From contig SFJM01000006.1 in the NCBI GenBank assembly GCA_004555915.1, positions 1 to 64,000 of the forward strand: a stretch of 64,000 nucleotides of DNA, in the 5' to 3' direction. This document shows, piece by piece, positions 1-9,268 of the stretch. Position numbers and translations under genes: made by a program. This DNA comes from Clostridiales bacterium (GTDB lineage: Bacteria > Bacillota > Clostridia > Oscillospirales > Butyricicoccaceae). The notes under the pieces are model-generated. The model ran no database searches. It had not been told where the DNA came from and worked only from the letters and a program-made list of their open reading frames with translations. Numbering within the stretch: the first letter of the stretch is position 1; each line of letters begins with the position of its first letter.

Positions 1-107
1 ATACAATAATTTTCCTATGAGACCTCTTAACTGGCATTCTCCTAAACAGGTTCTTCTCGCTTTCTCTAATGTGTAATGCATCATTGACAAACCTACAAAA
101 ATCCGGA

Positions 108-1115
108 TTACAGTGCCATATACTCGATACTGTTTTCAATTTCTCCGACCACATCCGCTTCCACATAGGCCATGGCCTGCTTGACAGCGGAACGGATGGC
201 ACGGGCATCCGAGGAGCCATGCGCCTTGAATACCGGCCTGGCAATGCCCAGGAACGGTGCGCCGCCAACCTCGCTGGAGGACATCATCTTTTTCAGTCCG
301 CCCATGGCCGGCTTGAGCAGCAGATACGCCAGCTTGGTCCGTGTATTGGTCAGGAACATGTTCTTGAGCTCACCCATCAGGAAGCCGGCCACGCCCTCCA
401 CGGTTTTCAGCATCACATTGCCGGTAAAGCCATCGGTGACCGCCACATCACAGGCACCCTTGGGCACATCGCTGCCCTCCACATTGCCCACAAAGTTAAT
501 CCGGCCTGCCTCGCTGGCTGCCTGCAGCACCGCATAGGTTTCCTTGCGCAGGGTATCACCCTTGGTATCCTCCGCGCCGTTGTTCACCAGACCCACACGA
601 GGCTTTTTGATGCCCATAACCTTTTCGGCATAAAAGCTGCCCATATAGGCAAACTGCAGCAGATATTCCGGCGTGCATTCCGCATTGGCACCGGAGTCCA
701 GCAGCAGCACGCGGCCGCCCTTGCAGGGCAGCTGGGTGGGCAGCGCCGCACGGCGGATGCCCCGGATGCGCTTGGTGACCAGTGTGGCGCCGGACAGCAG
801 CGCGCCGGTATTGCCTGCGGAAATCATGGCATCGCCTTCGCCGTCCCTGACCATGCGCAGGGCAACCGACATGGAAGAATCCTTCTTGCGGCGTACCGCC
901 GTTGCCGGGTCGTCATGCATGTCGATAACATCCTCCGCATTGCGGATGGAAATCGGCAGGTCTTCCGCCTTTTCCTTTGCCAGCAGCTCTTTGATGACCG
1001 CTTCCTTGCCTACCAGAATATATTCCTGTCCAAATTCACGGGCTGCCATGACACAGCCGGAGACAATGGCCTCCGGTGCGTTATCGCCGCTCATTGCGTC
1101 AATGATAAGTTTCAT
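108..1115 (-). CDS. plsX: Phosphate acyltransferase PlsX
   Basis: Membrane-associated enzyme that converts acyl-ACP and phosphate to acyl-phosphate, the donor used by PlsY to start phospholipid synthesis. The 335-residue protein has the usual family length and the N-terminal signature MKLIIDAMSGDNAPE, a GNTGA motif, and the central VTDGFTGNVMLKT segment typical of PlsX. It is the last gene of the topA-trmFO-plsX run, starting 6 bases after the trmFO stop, so it is probably cotranscribed. fapR, fabD or acpP, frequent neighbours elsewhere, are not seen downstream; the first 107 bases of the window hold no recognisable gene. Confidence 0.96.
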   Translation of the reverse strand: MKLIIDAMSGDNAPEAIVSGCVMAAREFGQEYILVGKEAVIKELLAKEKAEDLPISIRNAEDVIDMHDDPATAVRRKKDSSMSVALRMVRDGEGDAMISAGNTGALLSGATLVTKRIRGIRRAALPTQLPCKGGRVLLLDSGANAECTPEYLLQFAYMGSFYAEKVMGIKKPRVGLVNNGAEDTKGDTLRKETYAVLQAASEAGRINFVGNVEGSDVPKGACDVAVTDGFTGNVMLKTVEGVAGFLMGELKNMFLTNTRTKLAYLLLKPAMGGLKKMMSSSEVGGAPFLGIARPVFKAHGSSDARAIRSAVKQAMAYVEADVVGEIENSIEYMAL

Positions 1116-1121
1116 GTCCTG

Positions 1122-2444
1122 TCATTCCTTTCCTTCCTGCACGGCTGCCAGCAGACCGTCCAGATGCTCCAGCGCACGCAGCGCAATCTGGGTATTCTTC
1201 TCCCGTTTGCCCTTGACCCGGTAGCCAAGGGGCTGGATAATGCCGAAATTGATGTTCATCGGCTGGAATTTCGTATTCGCTTCATTGGAGACATACAGTC
1301 CCAGGGCACCGATGGCAGTCAGGTCGGAAAACTCAATGAGCTCCTGTCCCTTCAGCTCACGGGCAAGGTTGACACCTGCCTCAAAGCCGGAGGCTGCCGA
1401 TTCAATATAGCCCTCCACGCCGGTCATCTGTCCGGCAAACCGGATACGCGGTTCCGCTTTCAGCCGGAAATGGTGGTCCAGCAGCCGCGGGGAATCCATG
1501 AATGTATTGCGGTGCATCACACCGTACCGCACAAATTCCGCGTTTTTCAGCGCCGGAATCATGGAGAACACACGCTTCTGCTCCGGGAACCGCAGATGGG
1601 TCTGGAAGCCCACCAGATTATACAGGGAGCCTGCCGCATTGTCCCGCCGCAGCTGGACCACCGCATAGGGATCCTTTCCGGTGCGCGGGTCACGCAGTCC
1701 CACCGGCTTCAGCGGGCCATACAGCAGGGTATCATGCCCGCGGCGGCCCATCACCTCCACCGGCATGCAGCCCTCAAATACCTTTTTGTCCTCAAAGCCG
1801 TGTACCGGCGCCTGTTCTGCCGCGCACAGGGCTTCCCAGAACGCGTCATACTGCTCCCGGTCCATGGGGCAGTTGATATAATCCGCCGTGCCCTTGTCAT
1901 ACCGGGAGGCAAAATAGGCGTTGTCCATATCCACCGATTCAAAGCTGACAATCGGTGCCGCCGCATCATAGAAATGCAGGTATTCATGGGCACCCAGCTT
2001 TTCCCGGATGCTTTCAAACAGGGCATCCGAGGTCAGCGGGCCGGTTGCCACAATCACATGGCCTTCCGCCGGGATACTGGTAACCTCCCCCTCATGGACG
2101 GTGATATGGGGATGACCCTTTACCTTTTCCGTTACCATGGCAGCAAAGGCGTTGCGGTCCACCGCCAGTGCGCCGCCAGCCTCCACACGGGTGGCATCCG
2201 CGCAGGCCAGAATCAGGCTGCCGGACCGGCGCAGCTCCTCCTTCAATAACCCCGGTGCGGTACAGATTTCCGCACCGCGCAGGGAATTGGAGCAGCATAA
2301 TTCCGCAAAATCATGGGTATGGTGTGCCGGTGTCAGCTTGACCGGCTTCATCTCGTACAGGTCTACCTGAATGCCGCGCTGTGCCAGCTGCCATGCAGCT
2401 TCACTTCCGGCAAGGCCTGCACCGATGACGATCGCTTTATGCAT
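1122..2444 (-). CDS. trmFO: Methylenetetrahydrofolate-tRNA-(uracil-5-)-methyltransferase TrmFO
   Basis: Folate- and FAD-dependent enzyme forming 5-methyluridine at position 54 of tRNA. The N-terminus carries the FAD-binding motif GAGLAGSEAAW, and the family block MKPVKLTPAHHT with CCSNSLRG follows; the C-terminal half has the GVEGYIESAASG motif. About 440 residues, normal for the family. Two ATGs are close together: the ribosome site GGAGG lies 3 bases from the first (2450) and 9 bases from the second (2444), so the second is chosen. The start overlaps the end of topA by 8 bases, which suggests translational coupling. The topA-trmFO order is common in Firmicutes. Confidence 0.96.
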   Translation of the reverse strand: MHKAIVIGAGLAGSEAAWQLAQRGIQVDLYEMKPVKLTPAHHTHDFAELCCSNSLRGAEICTAPGLLKEELRRSGSLILACADATRVEAGGALAVDRNAFAAMVTEKVKGHPHITVHEGEVTSIPAEGHVIVATGPLTSDALFESIREKLGAHEYLHFYDAAAPIVSFESVDMDNAYFASRYDKGTADYINCPMDREQYDAFWEALCAAEQAPVHGFEDKKVFEGCMPVEVMGRRGHDTLLYGPLKPVGLRDPRTGKDPYAVVQLRRDNAAGSLYNLVGFQTHLRFPEQKRVFSMIPALKNAEFVRYGVMHRNTFMDSPRLLDHHFRLKAEPRIRFAGQMTGVEGYIESAASGFEAGVNLARELKGQELIEFSDLTAIGALGLYVSNEANTKFQPMNINFGIIQPLGYRVKGKREKNTQIALRALEHLDGLLAAVQEGKE

Positions 2445-4806
2445 CGGCATTTTCCTCCGTTACCGCTGCCTTTTTCCGGGTGGTGCGCTTTTTCGGCGCT
2501 TCTTCCCCCTCAGCGGCCTTTTTGGTCGTCTTTTTGGTGGTTGTTTTTTTCGCTGTGGTCTTTTTGGCTGTAGATTTCTTCGCCGTAGACTTTGTGGCCT
2601 TCTTGGCCGTCTTTTTCGGCTTTTCCTCCGCAGCGTTTTCTACGGTTTCACCGTTTTCCGCTGCTGCGGCAGCAGCCTCCGCTTCCTTCTGTGCCTTGGT
2701 CTTGCGGGGCGTGCGCTTGCTGATAAATTCCTTATAGCCGCAGCCTTCCTTGTAGCACACAAAATGCGCTTCGCCGCTTTCCCGGTCATAATGGCGGAAC
2801 AGCGTGGAGCCGCAGTCCGGGCATTCCTTCTTGGTGACCTTGTCCCATGTCATGAACGTGCATTCCGGATAATTGTCACAGCCCAGGAACGGAAAGCCCC
2901 GCTTGGATTTCAGTTCCACCACATTGCCGCCGCACTTCGGGCAGTTTACGCCGGTTTTAATGGCGATGTTCTTGGTATTCTTACAGTCCGGATAGCCGGA
3001 GCAGGCAAGAAACTTGCCAAAGCGGCCGGATTTGATGACCATATGCTTGCCGCATACCTCACAGATTTCATCCGTGACCTCATCCTTAATCTTGATGCGC
3101 TGGCCTTCCAGATCCTTTTCCGCCTGCTGCAGAGCAGCTTCAAAGCCGCCATAGAACTTGCGCAGAACCTCCACATAGCCGATTTTGCCCTGTTCCACCT
3201 CGTCCAGCTCTTCCTCCATACGGGCGGTGAACGCAAGGTCGGAAATCGACTGGAATTTATCCACCAGCAGCTCGGTGACGCCCTCACCCAGCGGGGTAGG
3301 ACGCAGGCTCCTGCCTTCCTTTGCCACATAGTCACGTTCCAGAATGGTGGAAATGGTGGGCGCATAGGTGGACGGACGTCCGATGCCCTTTTCCTCCATC
3401 GCCTTGATGAGGGATGCTTCGGTATAGCGTGCCGGCGGCTGGGTGAAATGCTGTGCCGGAGTCAGCTTGCGGCAGGTGAGCGCGTCGCCCTCGTCAAAAT
3501 TCGGCAGCGGCTTGCCCGCCGTTGTCTCCTGCTTTGCATCATCGGTGGATTCCTCATAAACGGCGGTAAAGCCCGGGAATGCCACCTTGTAGCCGCTGGC
3601 GCGGAACACATAGCCCTCGGACAGGATGTCCGCCGACACGGTATCCAGAATGGCCTCCGCCATCTGGCATGCCACAAAGCGGCTCCAGATCAGCTTGTAC
3701 AGCTTATACTGCTCCGGTGTCAGGAACGGCTGGATTTCATCCGGCACCAGATTGACATTGGTGGGGCGGATGGCTTCATGGGCATCCTGCGCACCGTTCT
3801 TGGTGCGGAAGGTACGTTTTTTTGCCGGATAATATTCCGGGCCATAGCGGTCAATGATAAACTCCTTTGCCGCCGCGGTTGCCTCATCCGACAGGCGCAG
3901 GGAGTCGGTACGCATATAGGTAATCAGACCGGTCAGGCCCTGCTCCCCGATTTCAATGCCTTCATACAGCTGCTGCGCAATCGCCATGGTTCTGCGGGGC
4001 ACAAAGCTCAGCTTGCGGCTGGCTTCCTGCTGCAGGGTGGAGGTGATAAACGGCGGCGCCGGATTCTTGCGCTTCTTGCCGCGCTTCACCTTGCCTACGG
4101 TAAACGGCTTGCCGGTGACCGCGTCCACAATGGCATTGGTTTGTTCTTCGGTTTTCAGCTCGATTTTTCCGCTGGTATCTCCATAAAAGTTGGCGGTAAA
4201 CACACCGTCCTGTACGGCGAGCTCCGCTTCCAGGGACCAGTATTCCTCCGGGATAAACGCACGGATTTCCTTTTCCCGGTCCACCACCATACGGGTTGCC
4301 ACCGACTGGACACGTCCGGCAGACAGGCCGCGCTTGACCTTGCGCCAGAGGAACGGGGACAGCTCATAACCCACAATACGGTCCAGAATCCGTCGTGCCT
4401 GCTGGGCATCCACCAGATCCAGGTCAATGTCCCGTGGGTGGGCAATGCCATCCTGTACCGCATGCTTGGTGATTTCGTTAAAGGTCACACGCTTGGTGTA
4501 CGAATCGCCTAAATGCAGCAGCTCCTTCAGATGCCAGGAAATCGCTTCACCTTCCCGGTCCGGGTCAGTTGCGAGATATACAAAATCGCTTTCCTCTACT
4601 GCGTCACGCAGCTCATTAATCAGTTTTTCCTTGCCCTCAATCGGAACATATTCCGGTTTAAAGTCGTGTTCAATGTCCACGCTCATTTTCTTTTTGGGCA
4701 GATCACGCAGATGTCCCATGGAGGCCTTGACCACATAATCCACGCCGAGATATTTTCCAATGGTCTTTGCCTTTGCGGGGGACTCCACAATGACTAGCTT
4801 TGACAT
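2437..4806 (-). CDS. topA: DNA topoisomerase I (type IA) with Lys/Thr/Ala-rich tail
   Basis: Relaxes negatively supercoiled DNA by single-strand passage. The TOPRIM domain starts at the N-terminus (VESPAKAKTIGKYLG, acidic DPDREGEA near residues 81-88), the active-site tyrosine is in LITYMRTDS (Tyr297), and three C-terminal CxxC zinc ribbons run from about residue 575 to 690. The last ~85 residues are an alternating Lys/Ala/Thr tail resembling eukaryotic histone H1, longer than in Bacillus TopA. AGGAGG lies 1 base from the first ATG (4815) and 10 from the next (4806), so 4806 is used. First gene of the topA-trmFO-plsX operon; dprA ends 79 bases upstream. Confidence 0.97.
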   Translation of the reverse strand: MSKLVIVESPAKAKTIGKYLGVDYVVKASMGHLRDLPKKKMSVDIEHDFKPEYVPIEGKEKLINELRDAVEESDFVYLATDPDREGEAISWHLKELLHLGDSYTKRVTFNEITKHAVQDGIAHPRDIDLDLVDAQQARRILDRIVGYELSPFLWRKVKRGLSAGRVQSVATRMVVDREKEIRAFIPEEYWSLEAELAVQDGVFTANFYGDTSGKIELKTEEQTNAIVDAVTGKPFTVGKVKRGKKRKNPAPPFITSTLQQEASRKLSFVPRRTMAIAQQLYEGIEIGEQGLTGLITYMRTDSLRLSDEATAAAKEFIIDRYGPEYYPAKKRTFRTKNGAQDAHEAIRPTNVNLVPDEIQPFLTPEQYKLYKLIWSRFVACQMAEAILDTVSADILSEGYVFRASGYKVAFPGFTAVYEESTDDAKQETTAGKPLPNFDEGDALTCRKLTPAQHFTQPPARYTEASLIKAMEEKGIGRPSTYAPTISTILERDYVAKEGRSLRPTPLGEGVTELLVDKFQSISDLAFTARMEEELDEVEQGKIGYVEVLRKFYGGFEAALQQAEKDLEGQRIKIKDEVTDEICEVCGKHMVIKSGRFGKFLACSGYPDCKNTKNIAIKTGVNCPKCGGNVVELKSKRGFPFLGCDNYPECTFMTWDKVTKKECPDCGSTLFRHYDRESGEAHFVCYKEGCGYKEFISKRTPRKTKAQKEAEAAAAAAENGETVENAAEEKPKKTAKKATKSTAKKSTAKKTTAKKTTTKKTTKKAAEGEEAPKKRTTRKKAAVTEENADA

Positions 4807-4885
4807 ACCTGTCATTCCTCCTGTTTTGCCGTACCTGCCGGTACAGCATCAAACTCTATTCCATCCAAATATGGGTGATTTTCTT

Positions 4886-6082
4886 TTATTCCGGCTGTAC
4901 ATCCTCCGCCACATGGTAGCCGCTGCCGGTCAGGATGACATATGCGCCGATTTCCAGCATGGTCAGGGCGGCAAGTACGGATGCCGCGGGCAGTCCGGTG
5001 GCTTCCACCACTGCATCCACGGTTGCATGGCCCTCCCGTACCGCCTGCCAGACGGTACGTTCCACACGGGAGACTGCCAGCGCCCGCTTTTGCCGGACAA
5101 CCGGCTCCGGTTTCTGTATCTGCTCCGTCTGGACAGCCGGTTCGGATATCCGTATCTGCTCCGGGCGGGATTGCTTCCGTTCCTGCGGCAGCTTCCGGTG
5201 ATGTCCGGCTTCATGGCTGCCATAATGGGCCAGAATGTCCGACGGCTCCTGTACCAGCTCCGCACCGCCCTGACGAATCAGGCGATTGCAGCCCGTACAG
5301 CTGGGCCGGTTGATATCTCCCGGCACGGCAAAGACATCCCGTCCCTGCTCCAGCGCAAGGTCGGCGGAAATCAGCGCGCCGGACCGTTTGGGAGCTTCCA
5401 CCACCAGTGTTCCCCGGCTCAGGCCGGTGATAATGCGGTTGCGAACCGGGAAATGCCAGCCCTTCGGCTCGGTTCCCGGCGGATATTCACTGATAACCGC
5501 ACCATGGCGGACAATCTGCTCCATCAGCTTCTTATGCTCCCAGGGATAGCAGACATCCACGCCGCTGCCCAGAACGGCAACGGTCACACCGCCTGCCTCC
5601 ACTGCGGCACGGTTTGCCGCGCCGTCAATGCCCAGCGCCATGCCCGACACAATGATACAGCCGCGCTGGGCCAGATTGCCTGCAAAATACCGCGCGGCAT
5701 GCAGGCCATAATCGGTACAGGAGCGTGTGCCCACAACCGAAACGGACAGACTGCTGCCAAAATCCGGCAGGGTACCCCGCACATACAATACCAATGGCGG
5801 GTCCGCAATCTGCCGCAGCAGCTCCGGATAGGCCGGGTCCTGTAGCGGTACAATCTGAATATCCTGCCTGAGGCAGTCACGTTCTATCCGCTGCGGCCAG
5901 GTCAGGTCTTTTTCCAGCAGTGCGCTCAGACGGGCCGCATTGATGCGCGGCAGGCGGGAAAGCTCCTCCCGTCCAGCCCGCCAGACGGCCTCCGGTGTGC
6001 CGAACCGCTCCAGCAGGCGGTGGCAGAAACGAACACTGCAGCCCGGACGGGTTGCCAGCCACAGCCAGTGTACCATTGCCAT
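4886..6082 (-). CDS. dprA: DNA-processing protein DprA
   Basis: Loads RecA onto incoming single-stranded DNA during natural transformation; widely conserved even in bacteria not known to be competent. The Rossmann-like core shows SGMALGIDGAANRAA and VLGSGVDVCYP, followed by VRNRIITGLS and SGALISADLALEQGR, all diagnostic of DprA. A Gln/Pro/Arg-rich linker (about residues 295-335) connects to a C-terminal winged-helix domain (VWQAVREGHATVDAVVEATGLPAA). Start chosen at 6082 because AAGGGGG is 8 bases upstream. It lies 19 bases after the rRNA methyltransferase gene and before topA; the dprA-topA-trmFO order is classical for Firmicutes. Confidence 0.96.
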   Translation of the reverse strand: MAMVHWLWLATRPGCSVRFCHRLLERFGTPEAVWRAGREELSRLPRINAARLSALLEKDLTWPQRIERDCLRQDIQIVPLQDPAYPELLRQIADPPLVLYVRGTLPDFGSSLSVSVVGTRSCTDYGLHAARYFAGNLAQRGCIIVSGMALGIDGAANRAAVEAGGVTVAVLGSGVDVCYPWEHKKLMEQIVRHGAVISEYPPGTEPKGWHFPVRNRIITGLSRGTLVVEAPKRSGALISADLALEQGRDVFAVPGDINRPSCTGCNRLIRQGGAELVQEPSDILAHYGSHEAGHHRKLPQERKQSRPEQIRISEPAVQTEQIQKPEPVVRQKRALAVSRVERTVWQAVREGHATVDAVVEATGLPAASVLAALTMLEIGAYVILTGSGYHVAEDVQPE

Positions 6083-6101
6083 GTTCCGTTCCCCCTTCCG
6101 G

Positions 6102-6878
6102 CTACTTCCTGCTCATTTCATACATGATGATGGATGCCGCAACCGATGCATTCAGGGACTCGGCACGGCCCTCCATGGGAATAATGATAAGCCGGTCACT
6201 GAGGGACGCGGCTTTTTTGCTGATGCCTCTGCCCTCATTGCCGATGAGCACGGCAGCCCGGGTCAGGTCAACGGTGGTCAGCGGCACGCTTTTTTCGCTC
6301 AGTGCCGTGGCATACAGCGGAATCTGCTTCTGCTTTAAAAATTCCGCTGTTTCCTCGATGGTTGCCGCCGCAATGGGCAGGCGGAATGCCGCCCCCATGG
6401 TGGCACGCACAACCTTGGGCGAGGTGGGGTCCACACAGCCCTCGCACAGGATGATGCCATCCAGCGCAAAGGCATCCGCGGTACGGATAATGGTACCCAG
6501 ATTTCCCGGATCCTGCAACCCCTCCAGCACCATGAGCCTGTCCCCCTGCAGGGTTTCCAGTCCGGCTACCGGACGTTCACAGGAAAACAGGATGCCCTGG
6601 GGGGTCTTGACATTGGAAATTTTCTGCATCAAAGTCTGCGGACAGCTGTGCAGCCTTGCGCCCTGCTGTTCCGCACGGTGCAGATCCTCCGTGGACACCT
6701 CCGCGTTGTCCGCCACCAGAATATCATGAATTTTGATTCCGCTTAAAAGGGCTTCTCCCAGCATTTTTCCGCCTTCGCAGACCATTTCCCGCATATCTTT
6801 ACGGTATTTCCGGTCGCCGGACAGACGGACCATCCGCTTGACCAGCGGATTCTCCCGGCTTTCAATTCGTATACTCAT
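6102..6878 (-). CDS. TrmH/SpoU-family RNA 2'-O-methyltransferase
   Basis: S-adenosylmethionine-dependent RNA ribose methylase of the SPOUT knot fold. An N-terminal substrate-binding domain (residues 1 to about 100, ENPLVKRMVRLS) precedes three SpoU motifs: VLEGLQDPGNLGTIIRTADAF, LIGNEGRGIS and IPMEGRAESLNASVAASI. At 258 residues it fits the RlmB/TsnR-like 23S rRNA methylases; the exact target nucleotide cannot be read from sequence. The open frame extends to 7019, but the start is placed at 6878, where GGAGG sits 8 bases upstream and the conserved N-terminus begins. Transcribed just ahead of dprA. Confidence 0.9.
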   Translation of the reverse strand: MSIRIESRENPLVKRMVRLSGDRKYRKDMREMVCEGGKMLGEALLSGIKIHDILVADNAEVSTEDLHRAEQQGARLHSCPQTLMQKISNVKTPQGILFSCERPVAGLETLQGDRLMVLEGLQDPGNLGTIIRTADAFALDGIILCEGCVDPTSPKVVRATMGAAFRLPIAAATIEETAEFLKQKQIPLYATALSEKSVPLTTVDLTRAAVLIGNEGRGISKKAASLSDRLIIIPMEGRAESLNASVAASIIMYEMSRK

Positions 6879-6993
6879 ATCTCTTTCCTCCGCACGCAGT
6901 GATATGCATGGTCTTTCCGATCCGCGAACGGTATCTGTCCTGCATCGTACATCGGAAACGCCATGTATGGGGACACGGCGGTGTTGTCCAGAC

Positions 6994-7033
6994 GAAAAGC
7001 CTGAACGGCACACTGTCATACCGCTCAGGCTTT
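6994..7033 (-). terminator. Rho-independent terminator after lysS
   Basis: On the minus strand AAAGCCTGA...TCAGGCTTTT forms a stem reinforced by an inner GCGG/CCGT pairing, with a short U tract. It begins 10 bases beyond the lysS stop and separates lysS from the rRNA methyltransferase gene. Confidence 0.7.
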
Positions 7034-7042
7034 GATTTCAGC

Positions 7043-8572
7043 TTAATCCAGCGGCTTCATCGTCGGGAACAGCAGGACGTCACGGATGGAGGAGCTGTCG
7101 GTCAGGAACATAACCAGACGGTCAATGCCCATGCCCATGCCACCCGTTGGCGGCAGGCCATATTCCATCGCCATCAGGTAATCCTCATCCATCATATTCG
7201 CTTCGTCATCACCTGCATTGCGCAGCTCAACCTGACGCTCGAAGCGTCCGCGCTGGTCTACCGGGTCATTCAGCTCAGAGAATGCATTGCACAGCTCACG
7301 GCCGTAAACAAAGCACTCAAATCGCTCGGTCAGACGCGGGTCAGAGGGCTTACGCTTTGCCAGCGGGGAAATTTCCACCGGATAATCCGTAATAAAGGTC
7401 GGCTGGATCAGGTTCTCCTCAACAGTTGCATCATAAACCATTGCCAGCAGATCGCCCCAGCTCTCCTTATTCTTCTCAATCTCATAGCCTGCCGCCTTGC
7501 ATGCAGCCAGCGCCTGCTCGCCGTCCATGGCCATGAAGTCCATGCCGGAATACTGCTTGACGGCTTCTGCCATGGTCATGCGCTTCCAGCCCTTGGAGAA
7601 GTCCAGCTCGGTGCCCTGATACATGACCTTGGTGGTGCCCAGCACCTTCTCGCAGCAGTGGATGACCATATCCTCGGTCAGATCCATCATGCCGTTATAG
7701 TCGGTATAAGCCTGATATACTTCAATCGTTGTAAACTCCGGATTATGCTTGGTATCCATACCCTCATTGCGGAAGATACGGCCAATTTCATACACATTTT
7801 CCATACCGCCTACAATCAAACGCTTCAGATGCAGCTCGGTGGCGATACGCATGTACATGTCAATATCCAGCGCATTGTGATGGGTGATAAACGGACGCGC
7901 TGCGGCACCGCCGGGAATGGTGTTCAGGCAGGGGGTTTCCACCTCCATAAAGCCACGATTATCAAAGAAATTACGAATCTCACGTACAATCTTAGAACGG
8001 TTCTCAAAGGTACGGCGTACTTCCGGATTGACGATCAGGTCAACATAGCGTCGGCGGTAGCGGATGTCCGTATCCTTCAGGCCGTGCCACTTCTCCGGCA
8101 GCGGGCGCAGGGACTTGGACAGCAGCTGCAGGGAATCGACACGGACGGAAATTTCCCCCTTCTGGGTGCGGAAAACCTCGCCCTCAATGCCAATGATGTC
8201 GCCGATGTCATACTTTTTAAACTGCTTGTATTCCTCCGTGCCCAGCAGGTCGCGCTTGACGCACAGCTGGATACGGCCGTAACGGTCGGTCAGGTCCGAG
8301 AAGGTCAGCTTGCCCATGATGCGCTTGCTCATCATACGGCCTGCCAGACGGACAATTTTGCCCTCCATCTCGTCAAAATGCTCGGTAATATCGGTTGTAT
8401 AATTGGTACGGTCATAGCGTACCTGCTGGAACGGGTCCTGTCCAGCCTCCTGCATTGCCTGCAGCTTGCCGGTACGGATTTCGTACTCCTCGGACTCCGA
8501 GCGAACCGGCTTTGCCGCCTTCGGCCTGGTCTGCCCGGATGCCTGCTGCTCCGCAGTCAGATTCTGATCCAT
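7043..8572 (-). CDS. lysS: Lysyl-tRNA synthetase, class II
   Basis: Charges tRNA-Lys in the cytoplasm. An N-terminal OB-fold anticodon-binding domain (VRLAGRMMSKRIMGKLTFSD) is followed by the class II core: motif 2 is FRNEGMDTKHNPEFT and motif 3 is GMGMGIDRLVM near the C-terminus. The length (about 509 residues) is normal, with a short Ala/Gln-rich N-terminal extension before residue 25. The frame opens at 8623, but AGGAGG 6 bases before the ATG at 8572 fixes the start. I looked for a T-box leader upstream and saw none; the gene instead follows greA with a hairpin between them. Confidence 0.97.
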   Translation of the reverse strand: MDQNLTAEQQASGQTRPKAAKPVRSESEEYEIRTGKLQAMQEAGQDPFQQVRYDRTNYTTDITEHFDEMEGKIVRLAGRMMSKRIMGKLTFSDLTDRYGRIQLCVKRDLLGTEEYKQFKKYDIGDIIGIEGEVFRTQKGEISVRVDSLQLLSKSLRPLPEKWHGLKDTDIRYRRRYVDLIVNPEVRRTFENRSKIVREIRNFFDNRGFMEVETPCLNTIPGGAAARPFITHHNALDIDMYMRIATELHLKRLIVGGMENVYEIGRIFRNEGMDTKHNPEFTTIEVYQAYTDYNGMMDLTEDMVIHCCEKVLGTTKVMYQGTELDFSKGWKRMTMAEAVKQYSGMDFMAMDGEQALAACKAAGYEIEKNKESWGDLLAMVYDATVEENLIQPTFITDYPVEISPLAKRKPSDPRLTERFECFVYGRELCNAFSELNDPVDQRGRFERQVELRNAGDDEANMMDEDYLMAMEYGLPPTGGMGMGIDRLVMFLTDSSSIRDVLLFPTMKPLD

Positions 8573-8595
8573 GTGTTTCCTCCTAGTCGTAATGC

Positions 8596-8644
8596 AAAAG
8601 GACTGTCCGCCTTCAGTTTCCACCGGACAGACAGCCTTTTTTTC
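8596..8644 (-). terminator. Hairpin between greA and lysS (partial terminator)
   Basis: A stem built on TGTCCG/CGGACA with flanking GGCTGTC/GTCC pairing lies between the greA stop and the lysS start. In the direction of the genes it is followed by only four T residues; in the other direction by seven. It may attenuate read-through from greA into lysS. Confidence 0.5.
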
Positions 8645-8647
8645 GTG

Positions 8648-9124
8648 TTACTTGATGATCTCAGTGATCTTGAACTTGATAACCTGCTCGCCCGGTGCTT
8701 CTACTTCCACAATATCGCCAATCTTGTGGCCGAGGACTGCTTTGCCTACCGGAGATTCATCGGAAATCAGACCTTCCAGCGGGTCAGCCTCCTGGGAACC
8801 TACCAGACGGTATTCCTCTTCCTCGTCAAACTCCACATCCACGATCTTAAAGCTGCAGCCCGGAGATACCTCATCTCTCGCGTACTGGTCTGCGGCAATA
8901 ATCACTGCCTTGGAAATCATTTCCTCCAGTTCAATGATGCGGGAATTGACCTTGCCCTGCTCATCCTTTGCGGAGTGATACTCGGCATTCTCCGACAGGT
9001 CACCGAAAGAAAGTGCTTCCTTGATCTGTGCGGTAATCTCACGCATGCGGACATTGTTTAAATATTCCAGCTCTTCTTTCAGTTTGTCCAGGCTTTCCTG
9101 TGTCATTTTAAACTCTTGCTTCAT
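8648..9124 (-). CDS. greA: Transcription elongation factor GreA
   Basis: Rescues backtracked RNA polymerase by stimulating transcript cleavage. The 158-residue protein shows the N-terminal coiled coil (TQESLDKLKEELEYLNNVRMREI) with the tip acidic residues in LSFGDLSENAEYHSAKDEQG, and the C-terminal FKBP-like domain ending in YRLVGSQEADP and GHKIGDIVEVEAPG. An AGGGG element precedes the ATG at 9124; an internal ATG six codons later is possible but has no ribosome site. greA-lysS adjacency is common in Clostridia. Confidence 0.96.
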   Translation of the reverse strand: MKQEFKMTQESLDKLKEELEYLNNVRMREITAQIKEALSFGDLSENAEYHSAKDEQGKVNSRIIELEEMISKAVIIAADQYARDEVSPGCSFKIVDVEFDEEEEYRLVGSQEADPLEGLISDESPVGKAVLGHKIGDIVEVEAPGEQVIKFKITEIIK

Positions 9125-9268
9125 GGAAGATTCCCCTCGATATCGTTCAGATTTTCAGCATCGGTGTCCCGATGCCATGTTACATCCCATTATATAAACC
9201 CGTTGGTATGATGTCAAGCGGGGTTTTCACCTGTCCGCTGAAATTTTTCATCCGGATTTTATGCTATC

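Noticed and set aside
69..4512. Very long plus-strand open frames opposite plsX, trmFO and topA
   Set aside because: They are antisense to well-recognised genes, have odd His/Arg/Gly-rich composition, and lack ribosome sites or family motifs; a codon-bias artefact.
8573..8650. T-box or other riboswitch ahead of lysS
   Set aside because: The gap is only ~75 bases and contains a single hairpin; no T-box motif found.
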